This document shows, in pieces, positions 41,438 through 44,915 of a stretch of 44,915 nt of DNA. The DNA lies in the NCBI GenBank assembly GCA_028696945.1, contig JAQVGD010000006.1, forward strand, positions 1 to 44,915. Direction: 5' to 3'. A program made the position numbers and the translations under genes. The DNA comes from Lutibacter sp. (lineage in GTDB: Bacteria > Bacteroidota > Bacteroidia > Flavobacteriales > Flavobacteriaceae). The stretch's first letter is position 1. Each line of letters begins with the position of its first letter. The notes under the pieces were generated by a model. It was given only the letters and a program-made list of their open reading frames with translations, was not told the DNA's origin and ran no database searches.

Positions 41438-43345
41438 TTAGCAGAATTTTAAAATTGAGATACCAAGTGGCGGTAGAACAAGAGTGACAAAATATTCACC
41501 AGTGCTTTTTGGTTGTTTCTTTATGGTAATTTTTTCAGCATTTACCGCACCACTTCCTCCATATTTTTCATGGTTGCTGCTAAATACTTCCAGCAATTTT
41601 CCTTTTCTGGGAACGCGGATTTTATAATTTTCCAATGTTTGTGGCGAAAAATTACAGATTACCAACACATCATCCTTAGGATTATTGCCTTTTCTTAAAT
41701 AGGATATCACAGAGTTTTTGGAGTCATCATAACTTACCCATTCAAAACCTTCTTGGCTAAATCCCTTTTCATATAATGCAGGTGTAGATTTATAAAATAG
41801 ATTTAAATCTTTAAAATAATTTTGTGTGTTTTTATGTGGAAAAAACTCCAATAAATTCCAATCTAAACTTTTTTGAAAATTCCATTCTTCATAATGGCCA
41901 AATTCACTTCCCATAAACAACAATTTTGTGCCGGGATGTGTAAACATATAACCATACAACAAACGCAGATTTGCAAAGCGTTGCCATTCATCGCCAGGCA
42001 TACGACCCAAAATGGTTTTTTTGCCATGCACCACTTCATCATGCGACAACGGCAACATAAAATTTTCAGTAAAAGCGTAGGTTAAACTAAAGGTAATTTC
42101 ATTTTGATGGTATTTTCTGTAAATGGTATCTTTAGAAAAATAATCTAAAGTATCGTGCATCCAACCCATCATCCATTTCATTCCAAAACCCAAACCGCCC
42201 ATAAAAGTTGGTTTGGAAACCATAGGAAATGCCGTAGATTCTTCAGCAATAGTTTGCACATCAGGAAATGATTTATACACTTCTTCATTCAATTCCTTTA
42301 GAAACAAAACAGCCTCTAAATTTTCATTTCCTCCATAAATATTAGGTTCCCATTCACCGTCTTCACGCGAATAATCAAGAAATAACATAGAAGCCACCGC
42401 ATCAACACGCAATCCGTCGGCATGATATTGTTCGAGCCAAAAAATAGCATTGCTGATTAAAAAAGAACGAACTTCATTTCTTCCATAGTTAAAAATAAGG
42501 CTTTTCCAATCTTGATGGTAACCTCTTCGCTTGTCTGGATGTTCATACAAATTTGAACCATCAAAAAAACCAAGTCCGTGCGTATCTTCAGGAAAATGTG
42601 AAGGCACCCAATCTAAAATAATTCCTATTTCGCTTTGATGCAATTTATCGACCAAATATTTTAATTCTTCTGGATAACCAAAACGGGAAGTTGGCGCAAA
42701 ATAGCCTGTAATTTGATATCCCCATGAAGGATCATAAGGATATTCCATAATCGGCATAAATTCTACGTGGGTAAAATTCATTTCTTTCACATAAGTTACC
42801 AATTCGTCTGCCAATTCAAAGTAGGACAAGGATCTATTTTCTTCGGTGTTTTTCCTCCACGAGCCCAAATGCACTTCATAAACAGAGAAAGGTGCATCCA
42901 AAGCATTATTTTTTTTGCGTGTGTGCATCCAGCTTTTATCTTTCCATTTGTACGTATCTTCCCAAACCACAGAGGCTGTTTTTGGAGGGTGTTCACACCT
43001 GCGGGCATACGGATCGGCTTTTTCGGAAACGTAATTGTTAATGTTTGAATGGATTTTGTATTTGTACAAATTTCCTTTTCCCACCGAAGGAATAAATCCT
43101 TCCCAAATACCAGATGCATCCCAGCGAACATTTAAGTTATATTCACCATCAACCCAATGATTGAAATCTCCAATTACGGAAACTTGTTTGGCGCTTGGAG
43201 CCCAAACAGCAAAATAAGTGCCTGCAACACCATCTACCGTAGTAATATGGGAGCCAAATTTTTCATACAATCGATAATGCTTTCCGCTTTTAAATAAATT
43301 GATATCGAAATCTGAAAAAAGGCTGTGTGTAATTACATTCGTCAT
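41438..43345 (-). CDS. glgB: 1,4-alpha-glucan branching enzyme
   Basis: Adds alpha-1,6 branches to glycogen. The 635 residues have a CBM48 domain (about 25-115, DGVAGTYFAVWAPSAKQVSVIGDFNHW), then the GH13 barrel with VYEVHLGSWRK (about 154-164), FMPIMEYPYDPSWGYQITGYFAPTSRFG (about 197-224), and DWVPSHF. The nucleophile Asp is in GLRVDAVASMLFLDYSR (about 313-329), the acid Glu in TIAEESTAFP (about 369-378), and the third Asp in LPLSHDEVVHGK (about 435-446). The C-terminal beta domain follows to IS-LKF-C-type end. The N-terminal extension found in longer GlgB is short here. The gene starts three bases after the glgC stop, so the two are co-transcribed. Confidence 0.95.
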   Translation of the reverse strand: MTNVITHSLFSDFDINLFKSGKHYRLYEKFGSHITTVDGVAGTYFAVWAPSAKQVSVIGDFNHWVDGEYNLNVRWDASGIWEGFIPSVGKGNLYKYKIHSNINNYVSEKADPYARRCEHPPKTASVVWEDTYKWKDKSWMHTRKKNNALDAPFSVYEVHLGSWRKNTEENRSLSYFELADELVTYVKEMNFTHVEFMPIMEYPYDPSWGYQITGYFAPTSRFGYPEELKYLVDKLHQSEIGIILDWVPSHFPEDTHGLGFFDGSNLYEHPDKRRGYHQDWKSLIFNYGRNEVRSFLISNAIFWLEQYHADGLRVDAVASMLFLDYSREDGEWEPNIYGGNENLEAVLFLKELNEEVYKSFPDVQTIAEESTAFPMVSKPTFMGGLGFGMKWMMGWMHDTLDYFSKDTIYRKYHQNEITFSLTYAFTENFMLPLSHDEVVHGKKTILGRMPGDEWQRFANLRLLYGYMFTHPGTKLLFMGSEFGHYEEWNFQKSLDWNLLEFFPHKNTQNYFKDLNLFYKSTPALYEKGFSQEGFEWVSYDDSKNSVISYLRKGNNPKDDVLVICNFSPQTLENYKIRVPRKGKLLEVFSSNHEKYGGSGAVNAEKITIKKQPKSTGEYFVTLVLPPLGISILKFC

Positions 43346-43348
43346 AAA

Positions 43349-44611
43349 TTATATACTAAAACCTTTAGGAATTATTGCGCCTTTTTTAATGACAACTATG
43401 CCATTTCTTACAACATAGGTATTTGTCTCTATATCTTTAAGATGTTTTCCTCCAATAATCCTCACATCATCGCCAATACGGCAATTTTTATCCAAAATTA
43501 CATTTTTTATGAAACAGCGTTTTCCAATTCCCATAGAAACTATATTTTCGTCAACAATTTGTTCAAGAGGCTGGTAATAATCGGAACCCATCATATAGGT
43601 ATTAATAATAGTTGATTCGGTATCAATCCTTGAGCGAACTCCAATTACGGAGTGTTCAATTTTTCCCGCATTTATAATACAACCTTCGGCAATTACAGTT
43701 TTATCTAAAATAGTTCCAAAAATTTTTGTGGTTGGCAACATCCTGGCATGTGTATATATACGTTTTTTCACACTGTATAAATCAAACTTCGGGAAATCAT
43801 CTGTCAATCCTAAATTTGCTTCAAAAAACGAATCAATATTTCCAATATCAGTCCAGTAGCCTTCATATTGGTAGCTAACAACTTTATGTTTATCAATAGC
43901 CTGAGGAATAATTTCTTTACCAAAATCATTTGTGTCTGGATTGGCCATTAATTCAACAAGAAGATCTCTGTTAAAAATATAAATTCCCATGGAAGCCAAA
44001 TAATTGCGACCTTCCTTTTTCATTTCATCACTTACTTCGGAAGTCCAATCTGGCAACAATTCAGCAGCAGGTTTTTCAATAAAAGAGGTGATTTCATCTT
44101 CATCATTTGTTTTTAAAATCCCAAATGAAGTTGCATCTTTTGCATTCACAGGGATTGTTGCTATAGAAATTGAGGCTTTCATTTTAATATGTTTTTCAAC
44201 CATTTCCTCAAAATCCATTTGATATAATTGGTCTCCAGACAATATCAAAGCATATTCAAAATCGAAGTTTAAAAAGTGGTGCATGCTTTGCCTAACAGCA
44301 TCTGCAGTACCCTGAAACCATGTGCTGTTTCCAGGTGTTTGTTCGGCAGCCAAAACGTCAACAAAAGCAGAACTGAAAAAACTAAAATAATAGGTGTTTT
44401 TAATGTGCCTATTTAATGAGGCCGAATTAAATTGCGTTAACACAAAAATTCGCTTGATATCCGAATTGATGCAATTTGAAATAGGAATATCCACCAGCCT
44501 ATATTTACCAGCAATTGGCACAGCAGGTTTCGATCGCGTTTCTGTTAATGGGTGTAATCTAGATCCCTGGCCGCCGCCTAAAATAATTGCTAAAACTTTA
44601 TCCCCTACCAT
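43349..44611 (-). CDS. glgC: Glucose-1-phosphate adenylyltransferase
   Basis: Makes ADP-glucose, the donor for glycogen synthesis, and is normally the regulated step. The 420 residues contain the nucleotidyltransferase loop LGGGQGSRLHPLTETRSKPAVPI (about 11-33, GGGxGxRLxPLT), KYRLVDIPISNCINS, the ALILSGDQLYQMDF segment with the metal-binding Asp, and FIEKPAAELLPDW and YWTDIGNIDSFFEANLGL. A left-handed beta-helix fills the C-terminal part (about 300-420, hexapeptide steps such as KTVIAEGCIINAGKIEHSVIG). The start at 44611 is three bases after the glgA stop. Allosteric behaviour cannot be read from the sequence. Confidence 0.95.
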   Translation of the reverse strand: MVGDKVLAIILGGGQGSRLHPLTETRSKPAVPIAGKYRLVDIPISNCINSDIKRIFVLTQFNSASLNRHIKNTYYFSFFSSAFVDVLAAEQTPGNSTWFQGTADAVRQSMHHFLNFDFEYALILSGDQLYQMDFEEMVEKHIKMKASISIATIPVNAKDATSFGILKTNDEDEITSFIEKPAAELLPDWTSEVSDEMKKEGRNYLASMGIYIFNRDLLVELMANPDTNDFGKEIIPQAIDKHKVVSYQYEGYWTDIGNIDSFFEANLGLTDDFPKFDLYSVKKRIYTHARMLPTTKIFGTILDKTVIAEGCIINAGKIEHSVIGVRSRIDTESTIINTYMMGSDYYQPLEQIVDENIVSMGIGKRCFIKNVILDKNCRIGDDVRIIGGKHLKDIETNTYVVRNGIVVIKKGAIIPKGFSI

Positions 44612-44614
44612 AAC

Positions 44615-44915
44615 TTATTGATTTAACGATTTATATAAATTGATATATGCCAATGCCGATGCATTCCAAGAATGGTTAATGCCCATTATTCTTTTTCTGA
44701 TTTTATTGTATTTCTCTTTATTTTTAAACAACTTTACCCCTCTTTCAATTGCTTCGGTAATTTCTGAAACCGTAACTTCTTTATGACAAATTCCAAATCC
44801 GTCTTTTTCTGAAATATCGATAACGGTATCTTTTAAACCACCAATACTTCTCACAACAGGAATTGCGCCATAACGCAAAGCGTACATTTGGTTCAATCCA
44901 CAAGGTTCTACCCTT
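44615..44915 (-). CDS. glgA: Glycogen synthase, C-terminal fragment cut by window edge
   Basis: ADP-glucose-dependent GT5 glycogen synthase; only the last 99 codons are in the window and the frame is open to the right edge. The first complete residues read RVEPCGLNQMYALRYGAIPVVR, the strongly conserved EPCGLxQxxALRYGxxPVVR donor site, followed by SIGGLKDTVIDI and GFGICHKEV, as in the family. The C-terminal helices end in SWNASALAYINLYKSLNQ. The order glgA-glgC-glgB with three-base gaps marks one operon for glycogen synthesis. Confidence 0.93.
   Translation of the reverse strand, partial: RVEPCGLNQMYALRYGAIPVVRSIGGLKDTVIDISEKDGFGICHKEVTVSEITEAIERGVKLFKNKEKYNKIRKRIMGINHSWNASALAYINLYKSLNQ

Noticed and set aside
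1-44915. tRNA or rRNA genes
   Set aside because: I looked for T-loop and anticodon-stem patterns in the intergenic regions and found none.

Overview
This window comes from a low-GC member of the Bacteroidota, most likely the family Flavobacteriaceae. The evidence is the strongly AT-rich sequence, the Bacteroidota-type promoter boxes (TAnnTTTG) ahead of many genes, few Shine-Dalgarno sites, several TTG starts, and the gene set and order: bshA, a split transketolase, dnaB next to an 'asparagine synthetase B'-type lipid-free exported protein, a DUF3810 zinc-protease-like protein, paired exported amidohydrolases, and fur-purA-ostA. I cannot name the genus.

Layout. 1-2137: the left edge carries the 5' end of what looks like an IS200/IS605-type transposase. 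It has cut a DEAD-box RNA helicase before motif VI. A cold-shock-domain protein follows, with a long upstream region. 2138-3801: a glycosyltransferase and a convergent hotdog thioesterase. 3802-6371: about 2.6 kb that is mostly noncoding, holding one MarR-type regulator. It contains a cluster of imperfect palindromes, three of which have covarying arms, plus a tri-loop hairpin repeat and a 95-bp direct repeat. 6372-16055: translation GTPase typA, proline dehydrogenase, aroB (opposite strand), bshA, an N-terminal transketolase subunit with no partner in the window, an exported family protein and dnaB. 16056-31319: a plus-strand run with a DUF3810 protein, two amidohydrolases, a TrmH-type RNA methyltransferase, a broken four-helix-bundle (23S rRNA IVP-type) gene, an M48 protease, Rel/SpoT, Fur, purA, an LptA/OstA-like protein and a class III aminotransferase. 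31320-35615: a 40-codon ORF, an SPFH/prohibitin protein, a VWA-like membrane protein and fabG. 35855-44915: a TonB-dependent receptor, then a glycogen cluster on the minus strand in the order glgA (cut by the window edge), glgC, glgB, GH31 alpha-glucosidase.

Functionally this is mainly core chromosome: replication, stringent response, metal regulation, purine and shikimate synthesis, low-molecular-weight thiol synthesis, outer-membrane biogenesis and glycogen turnover. The most unusual part is the 3.9-6.4 kb region. Three elements of 66-69 bp there (3981-4046, 4073-4141, 4414-4482) have outer arms that differ in sequence but remain complementary, around a shared GTGGG centre. The GGGGAC part of that centre recurs in the marR leader. 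I do not recognise this family. It could be a set of sibling small RNAs or a REP/BIME-like DNA element. Start positions were moved from the longest ORF for proline dehydrogenase, aroB, the RNA methyltransferase and the dnaB-adjacent protein.
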